DNA of 64,000 nucleotides from an uncultured Anaeromusa sp. GTDB lineage: Bacteria > Bacillota > Negativicutes > Anaeromusales > Anaeromusaceae. Positions 51,708-61,095 of the stretch are shown in pieces. Below the pieces are notes generated by a model. It was given only the letters and a program-made list of their open reading frames with translations, searched no databases and was not told the origin of the DNA. Every line of letters begins with the position of its first letter. Positions within the stretch are counted from its first letter, which is position 1. The stretch lies in assembly GCF_963668665.1 (NCBI RefSeq), contig NZ_OY764901.1:124001-188000 (forward strand). Reading direction: 5' to 3'. The translations under genes were made by a program, and so were the position numbers.

Positions 51708-53522
51708 CTACACCTGCTCATGGGGCCGATATTCTCTGCGAAAAAAATCATATACCGCTTGCGCCGCGATACGATCCATGCCTTCAATTCCGGCTAATTC
51801 CTCCAAGGTAGCCTTGCGCAGAGCCTCCAAGGTGCCGAAAGCCGACCACAAGGCTTTGCGGCGTTTGGGACCGATGCCGGAAACATGATCCAATACGGAG
51901 ACCAAATTGCGCTTGCCCCGCAGCTTCCGGTGATACGAGACAGCAAAGCGATGCGCTTCGTCGCGCAAACGCTGCAGCAAGTACAATGATTCCGAGCGCT
52001 CCGGCAAAATCAGCGGCTCTTTGTCTTCTTCCCGAAATACCCACTCAAATTGCTTCGCCAAAGAAATAACAGGCATCTCTAGGCCCAAGCCGCGAATGAC
52101 CTCCAACGCACTGGACAGTTGTCCCTTGCCGCCGTCAATGACAATCAAATCCGGCAGCGGTTCCGCCGCTTCACCATAACGGCGCAGCAATACTTCCTGC
52201 ATGGATAGAAAGTCATCCGGCTTTCCTTCTACTGTTCTCAATTTGAAACGGCGGTAATCTTCCTTCTTAGACTGGCCGTCCTCAAAAACAACCATGGAAG
52301 CCACCGTTTCCGCACCTTGAATATGAGAAATGTCAAAGCATTCCATCCGCTGCGGCGGCTGCGACATTTGTAAAAACTGCTGCAACTGTTCCACAGCCCC
52401 AGTAGTCCGTTCCATTTCCCTAATCAGCTCGCCTTCTTTGAGGGCCAGCACCGCCCGGGCGTTTTCATCGGCCATCAAGAGCAACGCATGCTTGCTGCCC
52501 CGCTTCGGCACATGCAAGTCCACCTTGCCTTGACGCACTTCCGTCAGCCAGCGCTCTAATACGTCTTGAGAGGAAAGCGCAAAAGGCAGCAGCACCTCCG
52601 GCGGCACAAAAGCCACCCTTGCATAGTACTGCTCCAAAAAGGCCTCCAACGCCGCCTCCTGTTCTTCGTCTGCTGCGCCATGCAAAAAGAAATGCTCTCG
52701 CCCAATCAACTTGCCGCCGCGTACCTGCATCACTTGCACACATACTCCGGCATGCGAGCGAGCCAAGCCCAAGACGTCCTGGTCTCCGCCAGCAGTCACA
52801 ATATTCTGCTGTTCTGTCAGTTTTCCCACCGCCGCCAGTTGATCCCGCAAGCGCGCTGCTTCCTCAAAGTGCAGTTCCTCCGCCGCCTGAAGCATGTTCT
52901 TTTTCAGTTGCCGCAGCAGCTTGTCGCCACGGCCCTCCAACAGCATCATCACAGCATCTACCATGCGTCGGTATTCTTCCTTGTCTACCCGACCGCTGCA
53001 CGGAGCCATGCAGCGTTTGATGTGATACTCCAAACAAGGCCGGCGCGCTTCCATGGTCCGGCAATTACGCAGCAGAAACAGAGACCGAACCAGTCGCAGC
53101 ATTTCATGAACAGCGCCCGCATCCGCATAGGGACCGAAATAACGAGCACCGTCCTTTACCAACCTTCGAGTGATATGAACCCGTGGATAATCGTCTCCTA
53201 AGGTTACTTTAATATAAGGATAGGTCTTATCATCTTTTAGACTGATATTATAGCGCGGCCTGTGCTTCTTGATTAGGTTGCACTCCAAAATGAGAGCTTC
53301 TACTTCGTTAGCCGTCAAGATGTATTCTAACGACTCAATCTTAGCCACTAGCGCCATCGTTTTTACCGAATGATTTCGGTTGCTTTGGAAATAAGAACGC
53401 ACACGGTTTTTTAGATTGACTGCTTTGCCCACATATAAAATTTTCTCTTGCGCGTCTCGCATAATGTAGACCCCAGGCGAACCCGGCAAATGCGCTAATT
53501 GTTCTTGCAACACATCGTTCAT
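51708..53522 (-). CDS. uvrC: Excinuclease ABC subunit C
   Basis: The 604-residue protein has the N-terminal GIY-YIG nuclease (PGVYIMRDAQEKILYVGKAV), the UVR motif (KKNMLQAAEELHFEEAARLR near residue 200), and the central and C-terminal nuclease part (MECFDISHIQGAETVASMVV, DLIVIDGGKGQL). It ends in tandem helix-hairpin-helix motifs (LDHVSGIGPKRRKALWSAFG, LEELAGIEGMDRIAAQAVYD). UvrC makes both incisions in nucleotide excision repair. The ATG at 53522 with AAAGGTG is preferred over upstream in-frame codons lacking family similarity. It is not adjacent to uvrB-uvrA but lies 1.9 kb away. Confidence 0.97.
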   Translation of the reverse strand: MNDVLQEQLAHLPGSPGVYIMRDAQEKILYVGKAVNLKNRVRSYFQSNRNHSVKTMALVAKIESLEYILTANEVEALILECNLIKKHRPRYNISLKDDKTYPYIKVTLGDDYPRVHITRRLVKDGARYFGPYADAGAVHEMLRLVRSLFLLRNCRTMEARRPCLEYHIKRCMAPCSGRVDKEEYRRMVDAVMMLLEGRGDKLLRQLKKNMLQAAEELHFEEAARLRDQLAAVGKLTEQQNIVTAGGDQDVLGLARSHAGVCVQVMQVRGGKLIGREHFFLHGAADEEQEAALEAFLEQYYARVAFVPPEVLLPFALSSQDVLERWLTEVRQGKVDLHVPKRGSKHALLLMADENARAVLALKEGELIREMERTTGAVEQLQQFLQMSQPPQRMECFDISHIQGAETVASMVVFEDGQSKKEDYRRFKLRTVEGKPDDFLSMQEVLLRRYGEAAEPLPDLIVIDGGKGQLSSALEVIRGLGLEMPVISLAKQFEWVFREEDKEPLILPERSESLYLLQRLRDEAHRFAVSYHRKLRGKRNLVSVLDHVSGIGPKRRKALWSAFGTLEALRKATLEELAGIEGMDRIAAQAVYDFFRREYRPHEQV

Positions 53523-53657
53523 AACTGTGCACCTTTCGCATCGCATACCCTCAAAAAGACAAAGGTAAGTTTTATCCAGAAAAAAGCTAACGCTTTTTAC
53601 AAATTTCGCAATATTCAAGTTGCATTTCCGTGTACTTTTGTATACTTGTTTGGGTCG

Positions 53658-53686
53658 TTGTGAAAAAATACACAATAGAATATAAT
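53658..53686 (+). promoter_or_regulatory. Sigma-A promoter for the biotin carboxylase gene
   Basis: TTGTGA, 17 bases, TATAAT, 40 bases before the start codon. The -10 is perfect consensus. Confidence 0.75.
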
Positions 53687-53725
53687 ATACCCAAGGTCAT
53701 TTTAAAACATGGGAGGTCTATTCGG

Positions 53726-55054
53726 ATGTTTAACAGAGTTCTTATCGCCAATCGCGGCGAAATCGCCATTCGTGTTATTCGTGCCTGTCAGGAATTAGGG
53801 ATTGAAACGGTGGCAGTCTATTCCGACGTCGACGCTCATTCTCTCCATGTACAGCTGGCGGACTACGCCTACAACATCGGTCCTGCTGATGCCGCGCTCA
53901 GCTACTACAATGCCGAAGCCATCATTTCCGCCGCTAAAATGGCCAAAGCAGACGCCATCCATCCCGGTTACGGGTTCCTCTCCGAAAATGCCGATTTCGC
54001 GCAAATGGTAATTGACGCCGGCATGATTTTTGTCGGGCCCCATCCGGAAACCATTCGCAAGGTAGGCAACAAGGACGCCGCTCGTTTGGCGATGAAACAA
54101 GCCGGCCTGCCGATGACTGTGGGCAGCGAAATTGTTCGCGAAACAGAAGACGCCTATGCCCAAGCCGAAGCCATTGGCTACCCGGTCATTTTAAAGCCTG
54201 TAGCAGGCGGCGGCGGTAAATCCATGTTCGTATCTCATAATAAGGAAGAAATGACTTCCGCTCTCAATAAAGTCGATTTGAAATCCAGAGATTTCTACTT
54301 AGAAAACTACATTGATCAAGCTCGTCATATCGAAGTGCAGATCATGGCCGATAACTACGGCAACATCCTTCATCTCGGCGAACGTGAATGTTCCTTGCAG
54401 CGCCGCAACCAAAAGATTTTGGAAGAAGCGCCGTCCAGCGCCTTGACACCGGAAATGCGCCACAAAGTAGGCCAGCTGGCGATTCGCGCAGCCAAAAGCA
54501 TCTACTATACTAATGTCGGTACCGTAGAATTCCTTATGGACATCAAAACCGGCAGATTTTATTTTATGGAAATCAATCCTCGCATCCAGGTAGAGCACGC
54601 CGTCACGGAAATGATTACCGGCGTCGACTTGGTTCGCCGCCAACTGCGCATCGCCGCCGGCGAACCGCTCAATAAAAAGCAGGATGAAATCATGTTCCTC
54701 GGCCATGCCATCGAATGCCGCATCAATGCCGAAGACCCGGATATGCGCTTCATCCCCTGTCCTGGACACATTGATTTCTATCATCAGCCCGGCGGCCCCC
54801 GTGTACGCGTAGACAGCGGCGTAGCTGCCGGCGTCACCGTACAGCCTTACTACGACTCTATGATCGCCAAAGTAGTCGCCCATGGCCGCACCCGCGGCGA
54901 CGCCATTCGTATCATGCGCCGCGCCTTAGGAGAATTCCGCATCGGCGGCATCAAGACTACCATTCCCTTCCATCTGAAGGTTCTCAACAACCCGCATTTC
55001 TGCAGCGGCGACTTCGATACCCAATTCATCTACAAACGCATGACTCCCTGCTGA
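53726..55054 (+). CDS. accC: Biotin carboxylase (acetyl-CoA carboxylase subunit or pyruvate carboxylase subunit A)
   Basis: The 442-residue protein has the biotin carboxylase fold: FNRVLIANRGEIAIRVIRAC at the start, HPGYGFLSENADFAQMVIDA, the ATP-grasp glycine loop KPVAGGGGKSMFVSH, ERECSLQRRNQKILEEAPSS and FMEINPRIQVEHAVTEMITG. It carboxylates biotin using ATP and bicarbonate. No biotin carrier or carboxyltransferase gene is adjacent, so it could serve acetyl-CoA carboxylase or a split pyruvate carboxylase. The ATG at 53726 has GGGAGG upstream; a strong promoter and terminator make it monocistronic. Confidence 0.92.
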   Translation: MFNRVLIANRGEIAIRVIRACQELGIETVAVYSDVDAHSLHVQLADYAYNIGPADAALSYYNAEAIISAAKMAKADAIHPGYGFLSENADFAQMVIDAGMIFVGPHPETIRKVGNKDAARLAMKQAGLPMTVGSEIVRETEDAYAQAEAIGYPVILKPVAGGGGKSMFVSHNKEEMTSALNKVDLKSRDFYLENYIDQARHIEVQIMADNYGNILHLGERECSLQRRNQKILEEAPSSALTPEMRHKVGQLAIRAAKSIYYTNVGTVEFLMDIKTGRFYFMEINPRIQVEHAVTEMITGVDLVRRQLRIAAGEPLNKKQDEIMFLGHAIECRINAEDPDMRFIPCPGHIDFYHQPGGPRVRVDSGVAAGVTVQPYYDSMIAKVVAHGRTRGDAIRIMRRALGEFRIGGIKTTIPFHLKVLNNPHFCSGDFDTQFIYKRMTPC

Positions 55055-55065
55055 AACTAGGGAGC

Positions 55066-55099
55066 AACCCCGGTAGCTGAAAAGCTGCCGGGGTTTTTA
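55066..55099 (+). terminator. Intrinsic terminator after the biotin carboxylase gene
   Basis: AACCCCGGTAGCT, loop GAAA, AGCTGCCGGGGTT followed by TTT. A tetraloop-capped stem right after the stop. Confidence 0.92.
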
Positions 55100-55104
55100 T
55101 TTAC

Positions 55105-55215
55105 AAAAAAGATTTGAACAGGAGTCACGAGAGGGCACGATGGAGGACACGTTTTTTAAACAAGAGTAAAGGGAGTAAAGTGAGGGCTACGGAGTACGAG
55201 TTTAATATGAAAAAT
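55105..55215 (+). repeat. Dispersed repeats (families A-short and B)
   Basis: TTTGAACAGGAGTCACGAGA followed by GGGCACGA near 55114 (short family A) and AACAAGAGTAAAGGGAGTAA followed by AGTGAGGGCTACGG near 55160 (family B). Confidence 0.7.
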
Positions 55216-55218
55216 ACA

Positions 55219-55342
55219 CGAGGAGATTGCTTCGCTTTGCTCGCAAAGACAAAAGCTGGTTAAATCGCCAATGACTTTTTTGGTATATGGTTAGTTAGCT
55301 TATTGCGTCGTTGCGAGGAGTGCAGCGACGCGGCAACCTCCT
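55219..55342. repeat. Family C MITE-like palindromic element, copy 3
   Basis: Left arm GAGGAGATTGCTTCGCTTTG continues CTCGCAAAGACA; right arm GTCGTTGCGAGGAGTGCAGC continues GACGCGGCAACCTCC. An inverted family B unit (CCCTTTACTCCCTCTACTCC) follows up to the uvrA stop near 55410. Confidence 0.8.
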
Positions 55343-55418
55343 GGTTCTCACATTCAAAATCCGTAACCCTCCTGCGAGCCCTCCCTTTACTCCCTCTACT
55401 CCTGTAAAAGTCCATTCC

Positions 55419-58256
55419 CTACCCCTGCAGTCTCGCAGCCTCTTCCAGCAATGGCTTCAGATAGTGCCCGGTATGGGACGCCTCGACACGACAAATCTCC
55501 TCCGGCGTGCCTGTCGCCACGATGGTCCCGCCACGATGACCGCCCTCTGGTCCCAGATCAATCAAGTAATCCGCCGTTTTAATGACGTCCAGATTATGCT
55601 CGATAACCACTACGCTGTCGCCGCCCTCTACCAGTCGCTGCAGCACCTCCATCAGACGATGAATATCCGCCGTGTGCAAGCCAGTAGTCGGCTCGTCCAA
55701 AATATAGAAGGTCTTGCCTGTGCTGCGCCGCGCCAGCTCTGTCGCCAGTTTGACCCGCTGCGCTTCGCCTCCAGACAACTGTGTTGCCGGTTGTCCCAGC
55801 TTCACATACCCCAGCCCTACATCTTGTAATAATTGCAGCTTACGGTGAATCCGCGGCTGATGGCGGAAAAACTCTACTGCCTCATCAACGACCATGTCCA
55901 GCACTTGGGCAATATTCTTTCCTTTATAACGCACTTCCAGCGTCTCGCGATTATAACGCGCACCATGACACACCTCGCAAGGCACATAGACGTCCGGCAA
56001 AAAATGCATCTCGATTTTGATAATGCCATCGCCTTTGCACGCTTCGCAGCGTCCGCCTTTGACGTTAAAACTGAAACGCCCCGGCTTATAGCCGCGCATT
56101 TTTGCCTCTTGGGTCTGGCTAAAGACCTCACGGATAATGTCAAAAACGCCGGTGTAGGTGGCAGGGTTCGAACGAGGCGTTCTCCCGATGGGAGACTGGT
56201 CAATATCGATGACCTTATCCACCAACTCCAGACCTTTCATCGACTTGTGCGCTCCCGGACGATGTTTGCCGCCGTACAATCGCTGCGCCAGACCTTGATA
56301 CAAAATATCATTGACCAAGGTGCTTTTGCCAGAACCGGATACCCCTGTCACCACCGTAAATAAGCCTAAAGGAAAACGTACAGTCAGGTTTTTTAAATTG
56401 TTTTCCTTCGCTCCCTGCACCGTCAGCCACTTGCCGTTGGGCTGGCGGCGCTGCTCCGGCACGGGAATAAAAATGCGACGGCTCAGATACTGCCCGGTGA
56501 TCGACTCCTCGCAAGCTTTAATCTCCTCCACCGTACCGGCGGCCACTAATTTTCCGCCGCCTTCGCCAGCGCCGGGACCAATGTCAATAATATGATCCGC
56601 CGCATACATAGTATCCTCGTCATGCTCGACAATGATCAACGTATTCCCCTGGTCCCGCAGGTGTTTGAGCGTATCCAGCAACCGATTGTTGTCCCGTTGA
56701 TGCAGCCCGATGCTAGGCTCATCCAGAATGTAGAGCACCCCCACCAAACCAGAGCCAATCTGCGTAGCTAAACGAATACGCTGCGCCTCGCCGCCAGAAA
56801 GCGTTCCCGCCGCCCGATCCAAGGTCAAGTAATCTAAACCTACATTAACCAAAAAGCCCAAACGAGCGTCAATTTCCTTCAAAATCTGCCTGGCAATGGT
56901 CCGCTCTCGTTCTGTCAGCTCCAGTTCTCGGAAGAAAGCCTGCCCTTCGCCAATAGTTAACTGGGTCACTTCATGAATATTTTTACCGCCCACGCGCACA
57001 GCCAACGCTTCGTCTTTCAAGCGAGCCCCTTTGCATTTTGGACAAGGCTTGATACTCATGTATTCTTCGATTTCCTCGCGGGACCAATCTGAGGATGTTT
57101 CCCGATAACGCCGCTCCAGCATGGGAATAACCCCTTCATAGACGGTATGATACGTCTTCAGCTCGCCGAATAGGTTTTCATATTCAAAGGTATAGCGTTC
57201 TTCGCCGCTGCCATGGAGAACCAACTTTTGCAGCGAAGCACTTAAGTCATCCCAGACAACGTCTAAGGACTTGCCCTTGCTTTCCAACACGGCTGCTAGT
57301 TGGCACATAAAATAGGAACTAGTATTGCGGCTAAGCGGCGCTAAGGCGCCTTCGGCCAACGTCTTCGCGCCATCTGGAACCACTAGTTCCAGATCCACTT
57401 CCATGTTATAGCCTAAACCAGTACAAGTTGGACAAGCGCCAAAGGGACTGTTGAAGGAAAAAAGGCGCGGCGCCACTTCCGGCAAGCTAATACCGCAATC
57501 CACGCAAGCGAAATTCTCGCTAAAAAACATCTCCTCGCCGCCAGTTACCGCAACTGTTACAAGCCCTTCTCCCAGCTTTAACGACGTCTCCAGCGAATCA
57601 GCCAGACGGGAAGCCACTCCCTCACGTACAACCAGACGGTCTACTACTACTTCAATGGTATGCTTTTTGTTTTTTTCTAAAGCCGGCTCGCTGCCAACCT
57701 CATAGACTTCGCCGTCAATACGCACGCGCACATAGCCGCCTTTGCGCACCTCCTGGAGAATCTTTTGATGCTCTCCTTTTTTCCCCCGCACCACTGGCGC
57801 CAACACCAGCAGCTTGCTTCCTTCAGGCAGAGCGGCTACGCGGTCCACCATCTGCTCCACCGTCTGCTGAGTAATGGGCTCGCCGCAACAAGGACAATGC
57901 GGCCGACCGGCCCGGGCAAAGAGCAAACGCAGATAATCGTAAATCTCTGTAACCGTCCCCACCGTCGATCTAGGATTACGGCTGGTCGTCTTCTGGTCAA
58001 TAGAAATAGCCGGTGACAGCCCTTCGATATAGTCCACATCCGGCTTGTCCATTTGCCCCAAAAACTGCCGAGCGTACGCCGACAGCGATTCCACGTATCG
58101 CCGCTGCCCTTCCGCATAGATCGTATCAAATGCTAACGACGACTTGCCGGACCCGGATAAACCGGTTACTACCACCAGCTTGTCTCTCGGAATCGTCACA
58201 TCCATATTCTTCAAATTATGCTGTCTGGCACCTTTGACCACGATTTGATCCTTCAC
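55419..58256 (-). CDS. uvrA: Excinuclease ABC subunit A
   Basis: The 945-residue protein has two ABC-type ATPase halves: Walker [21 protein letters not shown] near residue 32 and [20 protein letters not shown] near residue 640. Two signature motifs follow ([20 protein letters not shown] and [19 protein letters not shown]), with zinc fingers [11 protein letters not shown] ... CPTCTGLGY and [10 protein letters not shown] ... CEVCHGAR. UvrA finds bulky DNA lesions and loads UvrB. It lies downstream of uvrB on the same strand, separated by a 518-base repeat region, so it may need its own promoter. Confidence 0.99.
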   Translation of the reverse strand: MKDQIVVKGARQHNLKNMDVTIPRDKLVVVTGLSGSGKSSLAFDTIYAEGQRRYVESLSAYARQFLGQMDKPDVDYIEGLSPAISIDQKTTSRNPRSTVGTVTEIYDYLRLLFARAGRPHCPCCGEPITQQTVEQMVDRVAALPEGSKLLVLAPVVRGKKGEHQKILQEVRKGGYVRVRIDGEVYEVGSEPALEKNKKHTIEVVVDRLVVREGVASRLADSLETSLKLGEGLVTVAVTGGEEMFFSENFACVDCGISLPEVAPRLFSFNSPFGACPTCTGLGYNMEVDLELVVPDGAKTLAEGALAPLSRNTSSYFMCQLAAVLESKGKSLDVVWDDLSASLQKLVLHGSGEERYTFEYENLFGELKTYHTVYEGVIPMLERRYRETSSDWSREEIEEYMSIKPCPKCKGARLKDEALAVRVGGKNIHEVTQLTIGEGQAFFRELELTERERTIARQILKEIDARLGFLVNVGLDYLTLDRAAGTLSGGEAQRIRLATQIGSGLVGVLYILDEPSIGLHQRDNNRLLDTLKHLRDQGNTLIIVEHDEDTMYAADHIIDIGPGAGEGGGKLVAAGTVEEIKACEESITGQYLSRRIFIPVPEQRRQPNGKWLTVQGAKENNLKNLTVRFPLGLFTVVTGVSGSGKSTLVNDILYQGLAQRLYGGKHRPGAHKSMKGLELVDKVIDIDQSPIGRTPRSNPATYTGVFDIIREVFSQTQEAKMRGYKPGRFSFNVKGGRCEACKGDGIIKIEMHFLPDVYVPCEVCHGARYNRETLEVRYKGKNIAQVLDMVVDEAVEFFRHQPRIHRKLQLLQDVGLGYVKLGQPATQLSGGEAQRVKLATELARRSTGKTFYILDEPTTGLHTADIHRLMEVLQRLVEGGDSVVVIEHNLDVIKTADYLIDLGPEGGHRGGTIVATGTPEEICRVEASHTGHYLKPLLEEAARLQG

Positions 58257-58269
58257 AAATGAATCCTCC

Positions 58270-58387
58270 TATTTGACAGAGATACGTTTTACACAGAGCA
58301 GAGAAAAATACGGATTTTAACATGAGTAGAGTGAGTAGAGTGAGGGTTCGAATGAGTTATGGGATGCGGTTTTAATGTTAAAACACC
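58270..58387 (+). repeat. Dispersed repeats (families D half and B) upstream of uvrA
   Basis: TTTTACACAGAGCAGAGAAA near 58286 (family D half) and AACATGAGTAGAGTGAGTAG followed by AGTGAGGGTTCG near 58319 (family B). Confidence 0.65.
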
Positions 58388-58510
58388 CGAGGAGATTGCT
58401 TCGCTTCGCTCGCAAAGACAAAAGAAAGTTTAAGCGACGATAACTTTGTTCGATGCATGACAGACAGCTTATTGCGTCATTGCGAGGAGCGCAGCGACGC
58501 GGCAATCTCT
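58388..58510. repeat. Family C MITE-like palindromic element, copy 4
   Basis: Left arm GAGGAGATTGCTTCGCTTCG continues CTCGCAAAGACA; right arm GTCATTGCGAGGAGCGCAGC continues GACGCGGCAATCTCT. It is the cleanest copy for defining the family. Confidence 0.8.
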
Positions 58511-58770
58511 CAAAGCTATTTTCTTGGGTTTTCTCTGCGGAGACCTAATGCCAACTATCCAATCCACTAAGCACTTCACGTGCCGTCAGGCGCATCCAAC
58601 ACCGTTGCCGATTCTCCTATTCAAAACCCGTACCCTCACTTTACTCCCTCTACTCCTGTTCAAAAAAACGTTCCCAGTAACCCTCATGCAAGCCCTCTGG
58701 CCACTCCGGTTCTCCTGTTCAAAGCCCGTGCCCTCACTTTACTCCATCTACTCCTGTTTAAAAAACGTTC
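58511..58770 (-). repeat. Inverted A and B repeat units between uvrB and uvrA
   Basis: CACTTCACGTGCCGTCAGGC near 58574 resembles ACTTCACGTTCCGTCAGGTG near 8106. Inverted family B units (CCTCACTTTACTCCCTCTAC near 58633; a second near 58732) and an inverted family A unit (CACTCCGGTTCTCCTGTTCA near 58701) follow. No gene is seen. Confidence 0.7.
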
Positions 58771-58774
58771 CCCG

Positions 58775-60820
58775 TTACTTCTTGCTTTTTTTCTTCCCCG
58801 GTTCGCCGAATTTTTCCCGCAGGTCGAACAAAATATCCCTTAGCTCCGCCGCTTTCTCGAATTCCAACGCCCGTGAAGCCTGCTGCATTTCTTTTTCCAA
58901 GCGGGCCATCATTGCCCGCGCCTCTTTGGCTTTCATCTTGGCAAACGGCGTCGGCGCCGCATAGACAGTTCCGTCTTCGGCCACTTTCGTCGTTTCAATC
59001 ATATCTTTAATCTTTTTTTTAATAGTATGCGGCACAATACCATGTTCTTCATTATAGGCTATCTGAATCGCACGTCGTCGGTCGGTTTCGTCCAAGGCTC
59101 GGCGCATGGAATCTGTCACCACATCCGCATAAAGAATAACAAGTCCCTGCACGTTTCGCGCCGCCCGGCCAATGGTCTGCACCAACGAAGTTTCCGAACG
59201 CAAAAAACCTTCCTTGTCCGCATCCAACACCGCCACCAAGGAAACTTCCGGCAAATCAAGGCCTTCTCGCAACAGATTGATACCTACCAGCACATCAAAA
59301 ACACCAGCCCGCAAATCCCTCAGAATCTCCACTCTCTCAATAGTAGCAATATCTGAATGCAGATATCGCACTTTCACTCCTACATCTTTCAAATAATCTG
59401 TAAGATGCTCGGCCATTTTCTTGGTCAGCGTCGTCACCAATACCCGCTCGTTACGCGTCGAACGAAGACGAATCTCACTCAACAAATCATCCATCTGACC
59501 GCTGATAGGCCGTATTTCAACAATCGGATCCGGTATGCCCGTCGGACGTATGACCTGCTGCACGACTCGCTGCGCCTCACCCAGCTCATACGCGGCGGGC
59601 GTCGCCGACACATAGATCGTCTGATTCAAGCGTTCCCGAAATTCATCGAAGGTTAAGGGACGGTTGTCATAAGCCGAAGGCAAGCGAAAACCGCTTTCAA
59701 TTAACGAAAACTTGCGGGCTTGGTCGCCCTTATACATCGCCCGCACCTGCGGCAGCGTCACATGAGACTCATCAATGACCAGCAAAAAGTCATCTGGAAA
59801 ATAATCCACAAGCGTATAGGGCGCTTCCCCTGCCTGACGCCCCGTCAAATGCCGGGAATAGTTTTCGATACCGGAACAATAGCCCATTTCCAGCATCATT
59901 TCCAAATCATAGCGGGTCCGCTGCTCCAACCGCTGTGCTTCCAGCAGCCGGTCATGCTCCCGAAAATACGCAAGCCGCTCGGCAAGCTCCGCTTCAATAC
60001 GTTCTGTCGCCGCCAGCAGCGTCTCTCGGGACGTCACATAATGGGATGCCGGATAGATGGCAACATGGGTTCGTTCGCATAAGAGCTCGCCAGTCAATAC
60101 ATCTAGCTCCTGCAAGCGTTCTATCTCATCGCCAAACAGTTCAATACGCACCGCCCGTTCTGTATAGCCTGACGGAAAAATTTCAATAACATCGCCACGA
60201 ACACGGAAATTCCCCCGTTGAAACGCAATGTCGTTACGCGAATATTGCAGTTCCACCAACTTGCGCAAAATCACGTCACGTTCGCGCTGCTGCCCTTGTC
60301 GCAATGACAAAACCATGTTGCTGTATTCTTCTGGAGAGCCTAAGCCATAAATACAGGAAACGCTGGCCACCACAATGACGTCTCGCCGCTCAAAAAGCGC
60401 CATCGTTGCCGAATGGCGCAGCTTATCGATTTCGTCGTTAATGGACGAATCCTTTTCAATATACGTATCCGTCTGCGCAATGTACGCTTCCGGCTGGTAA
60501 TAGTCATAATAACTGACAAAATACTCGACTGCATTATCCGGGAAAAACTCTTTAAATTCGCTGGCCAGCTGTGCCGCCAACGTCTTATTGTGCGCCAATA
60601 CTAAAGTAGGGCGCTGCACCTTTTCCACCAGCTTCGCCACAGTATAGGTTTTGCCGGTTCCGGTTGCTCCTAAAAGAACCTGAGCCTTTTCCCCGGCTAA
60701 AACTCCTGCCGCTAAGGACTCTATCGCTGTCGGCTGGTCCCCGGTAGGCTCAAAAGGAGCCACTACCCGAAACGGCCTGCTTTCTTCCAATTGCACCGTA
60801 TTCAGCTTTGGCACCGCCAT
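58775..60820 (-). CDS. uvrB: Excinuclease ABC subunit B
   Basis: The 681-residue protein is a UvrB helicase-like ATPase: Walker [21 protein letters not shown] near residue 54, the beta-hairpin region [20 protein letters not shown] near residue 105, [16 protein letters not shown] motif as [40 protein letters not shown] and [12 protein letters not shown]. The C-terminal UVR domain ([20 protein letters not shown]) contacts UvrC. It receives damaged DNA from UvrA and recruits UvrC. A LexA box and promoter lie about 220 bases upstream, indicating SOS control. Confidence 0.99.
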   Translation of the reverse strand: MAVPKLNTVQLEESRPFRVVAPFEPTGDQPTAIESLAAGVLAGEKAQVLLGATGTGKTYTVAKLVEKVQRPTLVLAHNKTLAAQLASEFKEFFPDNAVEYFVSYYDYYQPEAYIAQTDTYIEKDSSINDEIDKLRHSATMALFERRDVIVVASVSCIYGLGSPEEYSNMVLSLRQGQQRERDVILRKLVELQYSRNDIAFQRGNFRVRGDVIEIFPSGYTERAVRIELFGDEIERLQELDVLTGELLCERTHVAIYPASHYVTSRETLLAATERIEAELAERLAYFREHDRLLEAQRLEQRTRYDLEMMLEMGYCSGIENYSRHLTGRQAGEAPYTLVDYFPDDFLLVIDESHVTLPQVRAMYKGDQARKFSLIESGFRLPSAYDNRPLTFDEFRERLNQTIYVSATPAAYELGEAQRVVQQVIRPTGIPDPIVEIRPISGQMDDLLSEIRLRSTRNERVLVTTLTKKMAEHLTDYLKDVGVKVRYLHSDIATIERVEILRDLRAGVFDVLVGINLLREGLDLPEVSLVAVLDADKEGFLRSETSLVQTIGRAARNVQGLVILYADVVTDSMRRALDETDRRRAIQIAYNEEHGIVPHTIKKKIKDMIETTKVAEDGTVYAAPTPFAKMKAKEARAMMARLEKEMQQASRALEFEKAAELRDILFDLREKFGEPGKKKSKK

Positions 60821-60879
60821 TATATCGCCTCTTTTCAGAAATAAGAACCTGCATGTACACGTTGATTCCAGTTAGATCA

Positions 60880-60895
60880 ATTCTTAATTAAGAAT
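60880..60895. repeat. AT-rich 16-bp palindrome in the uvrB leader
   Basis: ATTCTTAATTAAGAAT is perfectly self-complementary and lies 60 bases before the uvrB start. It may be an operator or a weak RNA stem. Confidence 0.4.
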
Positions 60896-60929
60896 AATTA
60901 TAGCACTTTGTTAGTTTAAGAAAAACCAT

Positions 60930-61030
60930 TATTTGAAAAGGAGTAAAGAGAATAGATGGAGGGTACGAAATTCCTGTGAAAAAATATACTCCGTAGCCCT
61001 CCCTTTACTCACTCTACTCCTGTTAGTTTA
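60930..61030. repeat. Inverted pair of family B repeats in the uvrB leader
   Basis: AAAAGGAGTAAAGAGAATAG followed by ATGGAGGGTACG near 60937 faces GTAGCCCTCCCTTTACTCAC followed by TCTACTCCTGTT near 61010. The pair lies between the uvrB promoter and gene, so a transcript would carry a long hairpin. Confidence 0.75.
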
Positions 61031-61041
61031 AAACCGCCCTT

Positions 61042-61053
61042 GAACATATGTTC
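61042..61053. promoter_or_regulatory. LexA (DinR-type) SOS box upstream of uvrB
   Basis: GAACATATGTTC is a perfect palindrome and exactly matches the Firmicutes LexA/DinR core (GAAC-N4-GTTC). It sits just downstream of the -10 of the uvrB promoter, an ideal position for repression. Confidence 0.88.
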
Positions 61054-61058
61054 TTTTT

Positions 61059-61086
61059 ATTATAGCATACCCTTGCACAAATGCAA
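61059..61086 (-). promoter_or_regulatory. Sigma-A promoter for uvrB
   Basis: TTGCAT, 16 bases, TATAAT, reading leftwards with the LexA box at the start of transcription. It gives a leader of about 230 bases. Confidence 0.75.
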
Positions 61087-61095
61087 TGCTGCAAT

